Assembly: GCA_037178675.1 (NCBI GenBank)
Contig: JAYMGJ010000186.1
Location: 1 to 51,920 of the forward strand
Reading direction: 5' to 3'
DNA: 51,920 bases
From: Scleroderma bovista
Taxonomy: Eukaryota; Basidiomycota; Agaricomycetes; Boletales; Sclerodermataceae
Position numbers and translations under genes: made by a program. The notes under the pieces were generated by a model that searched no databases, was not told the origin of the DNA, and saw only the letters and a list, made by a program, of their open reading frames with translations. Positions 42,703 through 51,920 of the stretch are shown here, piece after piece; within the stretch, counting starts at the first letter, position 1, and each line of letters starts with the position of its first letter.

Positions 42703-43343
42703 TGTCAAGTCCGGGTCTACTCCGGTAGGGGGTCCGGTCAAGTCCGGACGAGCGCGGACGAAGGAAGAGGGCAGAGGGCTGGACGAGGGATTAGTCCGGC
42801 CGGAGTTGGTGACCGCTTGGATTCAACGACTAAGGATAACAAGCGTTGATCCCTTGCATAGGTTCCAGTCAAGAAGGGGAGACAGAGACAGAGACAGAGA
42901 CGGGCAAGATCAGGAGTAGAGACTATGGTTGATTTCAGACTGAGGTCTACAAGGTAAACTAGAGGGTACTTATACTAAGTAGAACTAGGGTCGAGTACAT
43001 ACGGTGACAAGTAAGCAACCTAATAGCGGACAAGGGATGACCGGAGTTAGGACTAGGTCAGGACCGGTGAAAATAAAGTCAGGTCCGTGTAAAATAAATC
43101 AGGTCTGGTGAAAATGCTACAAGGTATAGGATATATTGAGTTCACGGAGAACTCACGTCAAGGCAGGGTAAACGGCGAAGTGTGGTAACGAGCGAATGGA
43201 GCATAGACCAAGGGTCGTGCTTAACGGAAGGTTATCTGCGTGAGCACGACCGGAGTAGGAGACGAGCGACCGGAGTAGAGCTGTAGAGCTGCGATGCGAC
43301 CGGAGTAACCGGATATGGTCCAGAGTTGGACATGGTCGTAACA
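42703..43343 (-). repeat. Gypsy 5' LTR (641 bp)
   Basis: Same ends as the 3' LTR (plus strand TGTCAAGTCCGGGTC ... GGTCGTAACA). It is longer by 41 nt because of an extra partly duplicated block near 43073-43115 (aagtcaggtccgtgtaaaat, then a near copy). No standard TGG-type tRNA primer-binding site was recognised next to it in the internal region; a short palindrome CACACTTGTGTG lies nearby on the minus strand. Confidence 0.9.
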
Positions 43344-43346
43344 ATG

Positions 43347-43746
43347 CCAAGGACTGCAAGAGCCCACGGGACACATGTGGAATGTGCGCTGGTGAACATA
43401 GCACCAAGGACTGCACAGTCACAACCTCAGACAAGCATCACTGTGCGAACTGCAAGGCAGCTGGCCATGCAGCCTGGGGCTGCGAGTGCCTGACTTTTGT
43501 CAACCTTTCTAAGTGCTACCACTTGCACTTACCAGACATTGCTTACAGATACTTCCCCAAAAGCGATGACCCAGCTACATGGATCTGGGAGAACAAAGCT
43601 GACCAGGTTTGGAATGAACCCCCATGCAATGAAAATGGCCAAACCTACCTACGGCCTCACCCTATGTTTGCAAATGAGGCAGAATGGAGAACAGTTGACC
43701 ACTGTCACCACCCCCCACACCCTCAACAGGTACCCCACCCCATCGC
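43347..43746 (+). pseudogene. LINE ORF1 (gag-like zinc-knuckle protein), fragment
   Basis: Open from the LTR border. Successive zinc-knuckle-like motifs CGMCAGEHSTKDC and CANCKAAGHAAWGCEC are followed by YRYFPKSDDPATWIWENKAD, a pattern typical of fungal LINE ORF1 ends. The 5' part is missing because the Gypsy LTR abuts it. The 3' side is cut at TGTGCGCCTAAGTGAGG, the start of the repeat at 43747. Confidence 0.7.
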
Positions 43747-45975
43747 TGTGCGCCTAAGTGAGGGAAGAGGTCAGAACAACCAACAACCAACACCAAATGA
43801 CAGCAAAATGCGAGTGGTGGTCTTCCTTTGTGTTTCTGGTATTTAATCTCCTCAGGGGGATGTGCTGCACGCCTTCAGGCAGGATGCAGGAGGGAAGGGA
43901 AGGGCTTCTGATGGGGATAGAATATGACTTGGGATGGTATTGACTCCTCTTCAGCCTACCACAGTGGTTAGGAAGAGTCCTGGGATTGAAGAGCAATGAT
44001 AGATTGATGACAGGGGGGTAACAGCAGTGATGGAACAACAGGGAAGCAAGGGGACAATTCCTACTTCAAGAATGCAATGGACAGTGATGGGATGGAGTGG
44101 ACAGAGATGCTAGACTGTGCTTGAGCCTAGAGAAATGATCAGATATCAAGTATATCTGACAAATAGCAATATAGGAGCTTTAGGCCAGCACTGGGTGACC
44201 TACAAGTCCAAAGACAGAGATAGAGCTTATAGACAGTGAGGGAGAGTGAATGTGGTCACTTTATTGAGGGGGAAGCAGACACTTCCTTGCAGCCTTTGGC
44301 TGCTGGTTTATATACAGGACGGGCTGTGGCCCTGTAAGCACAAATGACTAAGTGCTTGGTAAGAAATTGGTAAGCGATTGATAAGCAGTGTAATCAGGCT
44401 GAGTCATTGATGGGGAGAGCCTGAACAAGCTGCTGAGCCAAGGGAAAGAGCAAAAACATAGGTAAAAAGGGGTGCATAACCAAGAATATGGAAAAATCAT
44501 TGCATGGGGCCCAAAAGAGAGGGAGGGAAAGCATGGGATGAGTAGATCAAAGCTAAATGAGCATATGCGATGACATAATGCATATGAATCATTGGGGCAT
44601 GAGTCATGAATTGATAAGCAGCATGATAAGCATGATTTGAAGGATGATTGGTAAGTGATTGGTAAGGGGAGTAATGGGGATTAGTAATGCCAAGAGGGGA
44701 TGAATAATGCACAGCAGAGTGACTCAGAGTGAGCCAGAGTGACTCTGTGTGACTCAGACAGAAGGGAAGCACAACCTGTGATTGATTGAACTTTAGATCT
44801 GGAGATGAGCTTCTGAAGCAGTGCCACTGATGGGAGTGGCTGGGGGATAATAAAAGAATTGATCCGACCAGAAGAGCAGTGTCAGGGGTCCTGGAATGAC
44901 AAGTAGAGTCACAGCTTGTCACAGAGTGTCACAAATCCCTTGGATTGAGCTTCTGTAGAGCAAAAACGCGAAATTTGGTGCTCCCGAAGTGCAGTCTTCC
45001 CTTGAGCAGTGAGGGGAAGGTTCTGTACTTTATTAGGGCTCCTAAGAAGGGTTCTAGAGCACTGTTTCATTTGTGTTTGTTGCGGGATAGCAGGGAAGTG
45101 AAACAAGAATAGCAGATTCAATGTGTCCAGGGAAGCGAGATGAATGATAGAGGGAGATGGATGTGACAGGACTCTGGGATAAAAGGACCATATGCAGAGG
45201 ACTCAGGAGACACAGAGACAACCAGGTATGAATTTTCAAATCTAACGATAGACTTGAGATGACCAAAATATGTGCACGACGCAGGACTGACAAGGAGAAC
45301 ACACTGACCGAGAACGAGAGGGACTGGGGGAGCAGGCTGGGAAGATATGTACCAGACAGTACACAGGAGCTCAGGGAGAGGCTGTCCCAAGAGCAGGACA
45401 TAGTTGAGGTCTGTTGCAATAGCAGAAAAATGTTCCAGAGAAAATGCAGACTCCATAGTGAGTGATGAAGCGGGTGGAATATCTCTGTGGGAAATAAACA
45501 GATTTACATTGGAACTTGACAGGAAGATAGACCACGGTCTAGGCTCCATGATGGTATAGTCACATGATTGATAACTTCAAAAACGGTGGAGCTATTCAAA
45601 ATATTGGAATGCCGGCACTGGGTGCCTAAATTTGACATTTGGGCGCTAAAAATGATTCTTCCTTTTCTCCTTTGTTTCTCTATTGTTTCTTCTGCTTCTT
45701 TGGTTGTTCTGGTATGGGAGTTGGACTGCAATAGGTTGCATTCCTCTCTCATACTGAAATGATCATCACTCCTTGGATTCTTCTGCTTCTTGGCAGTTCT
45801 TGTGCGATAGATGACTGTCAGCGTTGGCATTCATCTCTCGCATCAGGATAGTCATGACTTTGCATGATATAGATAGTGAGGGCTGTCTGTATCCCTCAAG
45901 TCGGGACAATCTTTCAACAGATCTTGGGTGTGTTCTTGGCATTAATTTCATTGGCTAACTTTCTCCATGTCCACA
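43747..45975. repeat. Unclassified interspersed repeat, copy 1
   Basis: Starts TGTGCGCCTAAGTGAGGGAA. About 500 nt from here reappear nearly unchanged from 51358 to the right edge of the window. The right boundary is inferred from where LINE coding resumes (about 45975-46010). It holds a pair of diverged tandem blocks beginning TTCTTCTGCTTCTT (about 45686 and 45778). A minus-strand frame (45118-45549, MEPRPWSIFLSSSN) is open but not recognised. No LTRs, inverted ends or polymerase were seen. Confidence 0.6.
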
Positions 45976-45999
45976 GTACCAAACACATTTGGTGCGTGA

Positions 46000-47738
46000 C
46001 ATCACAAGCCCACTATGGACAACCGGCCCAAACAAACCATCCTGCTGGATGCTTGGATGAATCCAAACCAGAGCACTTCACAGGTCACGCTGAATGCCCA
46101 GACCGGGAACCACCCAGCCACCAACAGCACCTCCCTCAACTCTTCCTCATGAATGAAGACAACAACCAAGCCATCCCCCTGATTCATTTCTGGCAGCAAA
46201 ACCTTAACAAGTCGCTAACTGTGCAACATGATCTCCTCAATCAAGTTGACCTGAGAAACACTGACTTTATCTTCATCCAGGAACCACACATTGACTTCTT
46301 GAACCTAACAAGAGCAAATCATTACTGGACGGTAATCTACCCCTCGGCCCACCACAGCATGCCAGCTAAAACAAGATCTGTCATCCTTGTAAATAAATTG
46401 GTCTCAAAAAACAGCTGGAGACAAGTTCTGCTTGAGTGCAGTAACATCACAGTAGTTGAACTCATGGCAGGTGATCAAACAGTCACTTTCTACAATATAT
46501 ACAACTCCTGTGAGAATGCTGACACACATTTCCTCCTCCAGAACCACTGGGCACAGCGAACAGCACAAGGCACAGCTGGGAGAGAAAGTGGTATGGTATG
46601 GCTAGGTGACTTCAATCGGCATCACCCCCTGTGGGACTCCCTGTCCGACACCTATCTCTTCACAACAGCAAACCTGGAAGTGGCCAGTAACCTCATTTCA
46701 CTCGTTGAAGCCCACAACATGGAAATGGCTCTCCTCACAGGGATCCCCATGTTACAAGTGTTCTGCACTGGCAACTACTCACAGCCTGACAATGTGTTCT
46801 GCAGCACTGACCTGCTCCCTGCCTTTGTGGTGTGCAACATGTGGCCTCAGCTTCAACCCACACACACAGACCACTTCCCTGTCATCAGGTCTTTGGATAT
46901 CGCCCCAGAAAGGACAACTCCAGTCCCACATTTCAATTGGAGAGCAACTGATTGGCATGACTTCAGGATGCAACTCACCGCCAATGTGGAGGCAATGGGC
47001 CCTCCAAGACCCATACAGGACAGGGATGACTTCAATGTCATGTTCTCGCAGCTAACATCAGCCATTCAAAGTGCAGCTGATCAGTGTGTGCCGAAAACTA
47101 GGCTGTCCCCATACACCAAATGCTGGTGGACCAAGGAGCTAGCAACCATGAGACAGCATAAAAAGAACCAAGTCACACTGCCTTCGAGCCCAACGCTTCC
47201 ACCCAGTCCACAAACAAGCAGCTGCAGCCACCACTGAGTATGCAGCTGCTCTGGAAAAGGCAAAGAAAGACCACTGGGAAGAATGGCTCAAGGACGTTGA
47301 CACCAGCAGTGTTTGGACAGCTCACAAGTATGCTGGGGCACCACCAACGGATGGCAGTATCATGAGGATTCTGATGCTCAAGTGCCAGGTCAATGGCCAG
47401 GTTGAGGAAGTGGACACTAATGAGGAGAAAAGCAAGATGCTAAACCAGAACTTCTTCCCCTGCTCATTGAATCATGCAAACATTGATGCATCTTGCCAAT
47501 ACCCAGAACCAGTATGCGGGTTCACCCCAATCACTGATGAACAAATTTTTTGGGCCATACACCACCTGTCCCCATACAAAGCCCCAGGACCAAATGGCAT
47601 CTGCAACATTGTCTTTATCAAGATGTCAGACATCCTAGTACTGTGGATGGGACACCTTTTTAGAGCTATTTTCTCACTGAGCTATTTTCCTGAAAAATGG
47701 CTGACATCCAAGACAGTAGTTATATGGAAACCTGGATG
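46000..47738 (+). pseudogene. LINE ORF2: endonuclease and partial reverse transcriptase
   Basis: The endonuclease domain has FIFIQEPHID (catalytic Glu), MVWLGDFNRHHPLWD (Asp/Asn), SQPDNVFCS and THTDHFPVI (Asp-His). A frameshift near 47165-47185 moves coding to another frame: RFHPVHKQAAATTEYAAALE, AKKDHWEEWLKDVD. RT begins with the conserved motif SPYKAPGPNGI, where APGPDG is usual (D to N, one G-to-A change), and continues to FPEKWLTSKTVVIWKPG. It is lost there at the start of repeat R1, before the catalytic YADD. Inactive. Confidence 0.82.
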
Positions 47739-47740
47739 AG

Positions 47741-48110
47741 CCCATGCACCTGGACGATGACAATCGGCCGTGCTACACAGGCTGGTGGAAGTGAGGCTTA
47801 TGACTAGAGCTTTGCCATATCACAGGGGTCAGCCCCCAGCAGCATTGTCACCAAGTGACAATGGTGGGCCCATGGCTCTGTTGTCATCGTGGGGTAGGGT
47901 GAAAGTCTTAAGCCGGACAAATGAGTGTCATCATGAAAATACTCGGGCTGAGAAGAGTAGCATACCAATAGAATAAGTGAGCCAGTACGCAATGGAGGCA
48001 GTGTGGTGGAAATCTGACAGCAGCAATAACACCATAGTGAGCCAGTCAATCAGCATTGTGGCATGGTCAACAATGCGGCAAAGTCAACACTCCAGCATGT
48101 TCAACGAGAT
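47741..48110 (+). repeat. Interspersed repeat R1, forward copy
   Basis: Forward counterpart of 29008-29476: GAGCCCATGCACCTG, GATGACAATCGGCCGTGCTA, then a hairpin ATTGTCACCAAGTGACAAT, AAGTCTTAAGCCGGACAAAT and CCATAGTGAGCCAGTCAATC. It lies exactly where the LINE RT is broken off. Confidence 0.7.
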
Positions 48111-48116
48111 GTTGTG

Positions 48117-48190
48117 CCACTGATATCCAGTGCCACTGATATGTGGTGCTGCTGATATGTGGTGCTGCTGATATGTGGTGCCGGGTGTTA
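48117..48190. repeat. Short minisatellite (17-18 nt unit)
   Basis: About four copies of GTGCTGCTGATATGTG with variants (GTGCCACTGATATCCA, GTGCCACTGATATGTG). It directly follows R1 and may be its tail. Confidence 0.7.
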
Positions 48191-48317
48191 TGTGTCGGCC
48201 GCATCTATTGCTGCATCAATTTAGTGCTGATGGTTCCTCGTGCCGGATCTTGGCCTAACAGTAGTTAGTTAACACTATATGCACGGTGATACATCTATAT
48301 AGAGGGCATAGTATCTA

Positions 48318-48990
48318 GGGCCTGATGGGTATACAGGGAGGTCAACTTTGTGTCCCAATGCACTCAATGGGACACCTATCCACATGCCTTCCCAACTATA
48401 TAGTTGTACCCACATTAAGGGCTTGTTTAATCCTCTGGGACACCCCATTCATGGCTTGTCACTTTAAAATGTACTTGCAAGGTTTGCCTACATAGCTAGA
48501 TAACACCTCTGCTAGGGCCTGCCAATGCTATGGGATACCATGGCCATTGCCTGTCAGACTGAACACATATGCTGGGCGCACTGACTATAAATGACACTGT
48601 CTACAGGGCTTGCCCAGAGTTATGGGACACCACACCATGGCTAGCACCCCTTAAAGGTACAGTCTCCACACAGCCCATTGGAATGCAAGGGACAATAGTT
48701 CCGTGGCCATTTGGTAAGAAAGGGACTCTGTTGTTACAGCCTGATCAAAGCCCGAAACACACTATTCCTCTGGCCTGCCAACAGAAACAGCAAACCATAT
48801 TTAGGGCCTGATGCAAAGCATGGGACACTGGCACTGCAGCCCTCCTACTCACTCCTATTTGTTGGGCTCTATAATAGAATAGAGAACACTATATCCAGGG
48901 CCTCCTGCTCTTATAGAGGATACAGCACCTGGGGCTGTTATGTAATCATGGGACACCATCATATGGGGCTTGACACATTGTGTGACACCA
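48318..48990. repeat. Diverged array of GGGC[C/T]TG...ATGGGACACC units
   Basis: A motif of about 30 nt (AGGGC[C/T]TG, about 12 variable bases, then ATGGGACACC) recurs at about 48318, 48417, 48514, 48605, 48801, 48897, 48933 and 48965. Spacings fall mostly near 95 nt at first, then 30-60 nt. The units are too diverged to be recent. No coding. Confidence 0.55.
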
Positions 48991-49479
48991 CTTTAGTGGT
49001 GTGCCTTGAGAACTGCAGGAGGCGGGGCCTACTCTGCTACTTCTAGCCCCTTGGCCACAATTCCATGGCTACCCTGCTGCTTTGGCCGCCATGGTGCTAA
49101 CAGTCCTTTGGCAGCAGCGGCTATCCCTGGTTCTCTGGCCGCATTGCCATGGCATACCTTTTTTTGCCGTGATACCACAGCTGTACTTGTCATAGTGGCG
49201 GCCACCACTGCCACCCAGCCATGATTGGTTACAGCCATCACAGCCGCAAACTTGACGACCAGCATAAGATATCAACTTGCAGCACCCATTGTATTGGAAG
49301 ATGCAGATGACACCTCCACCCAGACATGTGCTATTCCCATTCATGCTGATGTGTTCCCTGTGTGATTTCTGCCTTATTGTTAACCCGGCAACATTATATC
49401 ACATGTGTCACTTTGGCCAATATTTGATTAACCAATTATTGTTGTGATGAACATATATGTAGGTATTCATACAATGTTT
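48991..49479. other. GC-richer spacer without supported genes
   Basis: Contains CCATGG/GGCCGCC-rich sequence similar in composition to the 28.0-28.4 kb array (for example ttggccgccatgg), then AT-rich DNA. No feature is supported. Confidence 0.35.
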
Positions 49480-50196
49480 ACCTATGGCAGTGATCCAACG
49501 ACTCCTCCCATTTCTGCCGCAATGCATTTGATGCATGGGTTAGCATCTCAATGTCCTCCATCCTTTTTGCACAATGCTGCATCACCTCCATATGATATTT
49601 GAGGGCATTGTCCAAGCTCCACAACATATTGTCACAGAAGTACCATGCATTTGACAAGGCCTTGTCTGAGGTATACCCAACAGTGAGTAGAATGGTGAGC
49701 TTTCTATCGGCAACCTTGGCAAAGCTTTAGTATCTAACACAACACGAATAAGGGAGCATACCAGGTCCAGCAGAAAGAATGCCTCCATCAGGAAAACGGG
49801 GAGGTGCTGGCATGACCAGCCAGATATTACAAATAGATACAAGCATGATTTAAACAAATAATTACTTAGCAACCATTATCCTTTGCTGATTGGACTGGTG
49901 TCATAATGTTGCATGTCTGATCCCCTCATGCCAGAAAGATAGCTCAGTGATGAGGACATATAATTACGGACAGATTTTTTTATGGGTTTATAAGCCATTA
50001 TCATCTGGCTTGCAGCCTGACATGCACTGATGGTGCATGTGTAATAAATACATTGCTCTGAACAGGGAATCCCTAGGAATATCATTGTGTCATTCAATGG
50101 TAACCCTCTGGTATTCACTGACCAGACCATCATCATCCTAACATGCACTGATAATATGCAGCTTACTCTGAACAAGGAATATCTATAAATGCCCAT
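49480..50196 (-). pseudogene. Unrecognised coding fragments on the minus strand
   Basis: An 80-codon open segment (about 49724-49482) reads AKVADRKLTILLTVGYTSDK and continues KYHMEVMQHCAKRMEDIEML up to a gtaaac donor. Its composition looks coding and it is bounded by splice-like sites. A second possible exon (about 50020-49880: MIMAYKPIKKSVRNYMSSSL, YLSGMRGSDMQHYDTSPIS) lies upstream. I could not join them in frame and do not recognise the family. The region 50030-50190 contains a diverged duplication around acatgcactgat. Confidence 0.35.
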
Positions 50197-50199
50197 TAT

Positions 50200-50490
50200 A
50201 GTTCTGTCACCAAGTAAATTAAATACTGATTAGTTCCTGTGCCCAGGTGATATTTTGCCCTACAGACAGTGTATCAAGCCTAATTTACCCTACAGAAAAA
50301 GTACATTACTAGAGCCCTCTCAACCCCATCAATCCATTATTGTCTGTAGTGTCACTGATCAGCCAACTACTAGTGAAATGCATGGGTACTACTACTAGTA
50401 GTACTACTACTATGCAGTGCAGTCTGATAGCTTATGTAAGCATACCCTATATGGCAATAGTTCATTTAGTATAACTCCAACACTCCCCCA
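50200..50490 (-). mobile_element. Copia LTR with polypurine tract (minus strand)
   Basis: On the minus strand TGGGGGAG (plus 50483-50490) is followed at once by TGTTGGAGTTATAC, the same LTR start as the solo LTR at 16446. It shares CTTACATAAGC with the other Copia LTRs. It also holds a (TAC)n palindrome, tactactactagtagtagta-like (about 50389-50412). It is therefore the 3' LTR junction of an element whose body should lie to the right. The far LTR end, about 50200, is estimated from the 291-nt solo copy. Confidence 0.6.
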
Positions 50491-51357
50491 TAAACAGAGT
50501 CGGGTAACAGATAGAAAGGATAGTGAAATCTAAGATATAGTACTTAGCTGAATCCAATAAAAATGTTGTTGCGAACGAATGTGTCCGATTCGAATAGAAT
50601 ATGAGACTTGTTGATCCGAAGGAAGTTTGTCCATTTGCGCCGTGACATCTGCATCGTTACCTGATTTGGTAAGTCGCGTCACGCTGGTATTGCAGTGTTG
50701 ATTGCAATGCATGCAGCAGACTTCATCCATAGTCTCCATCGTTGCGTAGTCGCTCGCCCTGCATCCTACACTTGACAGTAAGTTCACCTAACCTTCTGAC
50801 ATGCTCTTTAGGTCTCCATATCGATCAGATCGCGTTATGGCATTCAAGATAAGCGTTTGCGCTGTTTCGCGTTCGACTAACATTTGTACTAGGTACAATT
50901 TTGATCCTTCCGCGCCGACGCCTGGGTCTACAGACCCTATAGGCATGTTCCGAGCGGTTTCCAGGTGGCTGCATGGCGCACATACATCCTAGGTGAGTTG
51001 TTTCGCATTCTGGCATTTGGCTGACTTTTATTCATTCAATCTTGAGTCTTCCGCATCACTATCACTGTCTGACAAGTCCGTACGAACAATCTGCATGTGG
51101 ATGGGTGGCCCAGACGACACTGGTAAGTCATTGTCCCCTGTTCTTCGACTCTGGCGCAAATGCTGACTTCCTACAGCCAGCAATACTGCTTCAACTCTTT
51201 CCGAGTCGACGTCGCCGATGCTAGTCGTGCCGTCCACGTCGCCATCATCACCACTTCATCTGCCATTGCCATCACCAACCTTCTCACCCTTGACGCTTGG
51301 CGCAATCGCCTCGTCTCTGCTCTCAACTTGTCCAAAGACAATCGCTCGACTTGCGGT
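50491..51357. other. Region between Copia LTR and right-edge repeat; coding unclear
   Basis: Minus-strand frames 50787-50530 and 51237-51028 (ending TDLSDSDSDAEDSRLNE) and a plus-strand frame 51160-51350 are open, with possible splice sites (gtaagt at about 51122, ctacag at about 51177). None is recognised. By position it could be the remains of a Copia internal region on the minus strand, but no RT, RNase H or integrase motif is visible. Confidence 0.3.
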
Positions 51358-51920
51358 GTGCGCCTAAGTGAGGGAAGAGGTCAGAACAACCAACAACCAA
51401 CACCAAATGACAGCAATATGCGAGTGGTGGTCTTCCTTTGCGTTTCTGGTATTTAATCTCCTCAGGGGGATGTGCTGCACACCTTCAGGCAGGATGCAGG
51501 AGGGAAGGGAAGGGCTTCTGATGGGGATGATGTGTGACTGGGGATGGTATTGACTCCTCTTCAGCCTACCACAGTGGTTAGGAAGAGTCCTGGGATTGAA
51601 GAGCGATGATAGATTGATGATAGGGGGGTAATAGCAGTGATGGAGCAACAGGGAAGCAAGGGGACAGTTCCTGCTTCAAGAATGCGATGGACAGTGATGG
51701 GATAGAGTGGACAGTGATGCTAGACTGCGCTTCAGCCTAGAGACATGATCAGATACAAGATATATCTGATAACAGCAACATATAGGAGCTTTAGGCCAGC
51801 ACTGGGTGACCTACAAGTCCAAAGACACAAGAGGGAGCTTATAGACAGAGAGGAGAGTGAATGTGGTCGCTTTATTGAGGGGGCATGCCGCCTTCTGCGT
51901 TGGTGGGTTTTATCATACGC
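51358..51920. repeat. Unclassified interspersed repeat, copy 2 (runs off the window)
   Basis: Begins TGTGCGCCTAAGTGAGGGAA and follows copy 1 (43747 onward) nearly base for base for about 500 nt, with scattered substitutions and small indels. It diverges after ttattgaggggg (about 51872). The same left terminus in two unrelated contexts (LINE gag and this locus) defines the element's true end. Confidence 0.75.

Larger units (their letters stand above)
35571..43343 (-). mobile_element. Chromodomain-type Ty3/Gypsy LTR retrotransposon
   Basis: Two LTRs in the same orientation flank a minus-strand internal region: gag (42633-41188), then pol with protease, RT, RNase H, integrase and chromodomain (41203-37478). 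An antisense gene (36336-37311) lies between pol and the 3' LTR. A polypurine tract (TAAAAGGGGGATAC on the minus strand) adjoins the 3' LTR. Coding is almost intact; the stops present are single C-to-T changes. Flanks differ (gcgcac on the left in Copia RT, atgcc on the right in LINE gag), so there is no target duplication. Confidence 0.93.
43344..47738 (+). mobile_element. LINE (non-LTR) retrotransposon, 5' and 3' truncated and interrupted
   Basis: Starts inside a gag-type ORF right at the Gypsy LTR border and ends inside RT at the start of repeat R1. The middle (about 43747 to about 45975) is a foreign repeat. Both coding parts are plus strand and of the apurinic-endonuclease LINE type common in fungi. 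Confidence 0.75.

Noticed and set aside
1..51920. CRISPR array, tRNA or rRNA genes
   Set aside because: The regular repeats found are minisatellites without unique spacers. No cloverleaf or rRNA-like block was recognised; GGTTATGAGCCC at 31357 and 32277 is a primer site, not a tRNA.

Overview
The window is nuclear DNA of a filamentous fungus, almost certainly a basidiomycete (Agaricomycetes-like). Host-type genes carry many short GT-AG introns of about 45-65 nt. The mobile elements are families typical of mushroom-forming fungi: Plavaka (CACTA-like), pogo/Tigger, chromodomain Gypsy, Copia primed by a half initiator tRNA, a LINE, and a DUF6589-type gene. No tRNA, rRNA, CRISPR or bacterial feature was seen. 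Genus cannot be fixed from the sequence alone.

Layout. (1) 1-12.2 kb is the only stretch with ordinary host genes: four copies of a GH3-family acyl-adenylating enzyme, all on the minus strand. Copy A (262-2226) is a pseudogene, B (5810-7920) and C (8491-10572) look intact, and D (11711-12198) is a truncated pseudogene. A ten-exon MFS transporter (2753-5197, plus) lies between A and B. (2) 12.2-28.0 kb is bounded by matching inverted ends (CAGCAAA[A/C]CAGCCCTT). It holds a palindromic minisatellite, a second tandem array, and a Tigger element (14862-27507, TA duplication, 23-bp inverted ends). The Tigger transposase gene has been split by about 9.4 kb carrying a Plavaka transposase, a divergent companion gene and a third uncharacterised gene. 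(3) 28.0-32.0 kb is repeat debris: a 76-bp array, a MITE, an interspersed repeat, a DUF6589-like pseudogene and Copia/Gypsy fragments. (4) 32.1-35.6 kb is a broken Copia. (5) 35.6-43.3 kb is a nearly complete Gypsy on the minus strand. It has two LTRs, gag, pol, a chromodomain, a convincing -1 frameshift site and an antisense zinc-cluster gene. (6) 43.3-47.7 kb is a LINE broken by an unclassified repeat. (7) 47.7-51.9 kb is repeats, a Copia LTR and weak coding fragments; the unclassified repeat reappears at the right edge.

How it fits together. The left 12 kb may be a small metabolic locus: GH3 enzymes adenylate a carboxylic acid and couple it to an amine or amino acid, and an MFS pump could move substrate or product. 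This link is inference from adjacency. The other 40 kb is a graveyard of nested transposons. Nearly every premature stop in its coding regions can be explained by one C-to-T (or complementary G-to-A) change, often CGA to TGA. The disabled GH3 copies instead carry indels. The most noteworthy items are the Gypsy frameshift cassette, its antisense Zn2Cys6 gene, the Tigger last exon with a PCNA-box stranded 9 kb from its gene body, and the 15.8-kb inverted-end unit.
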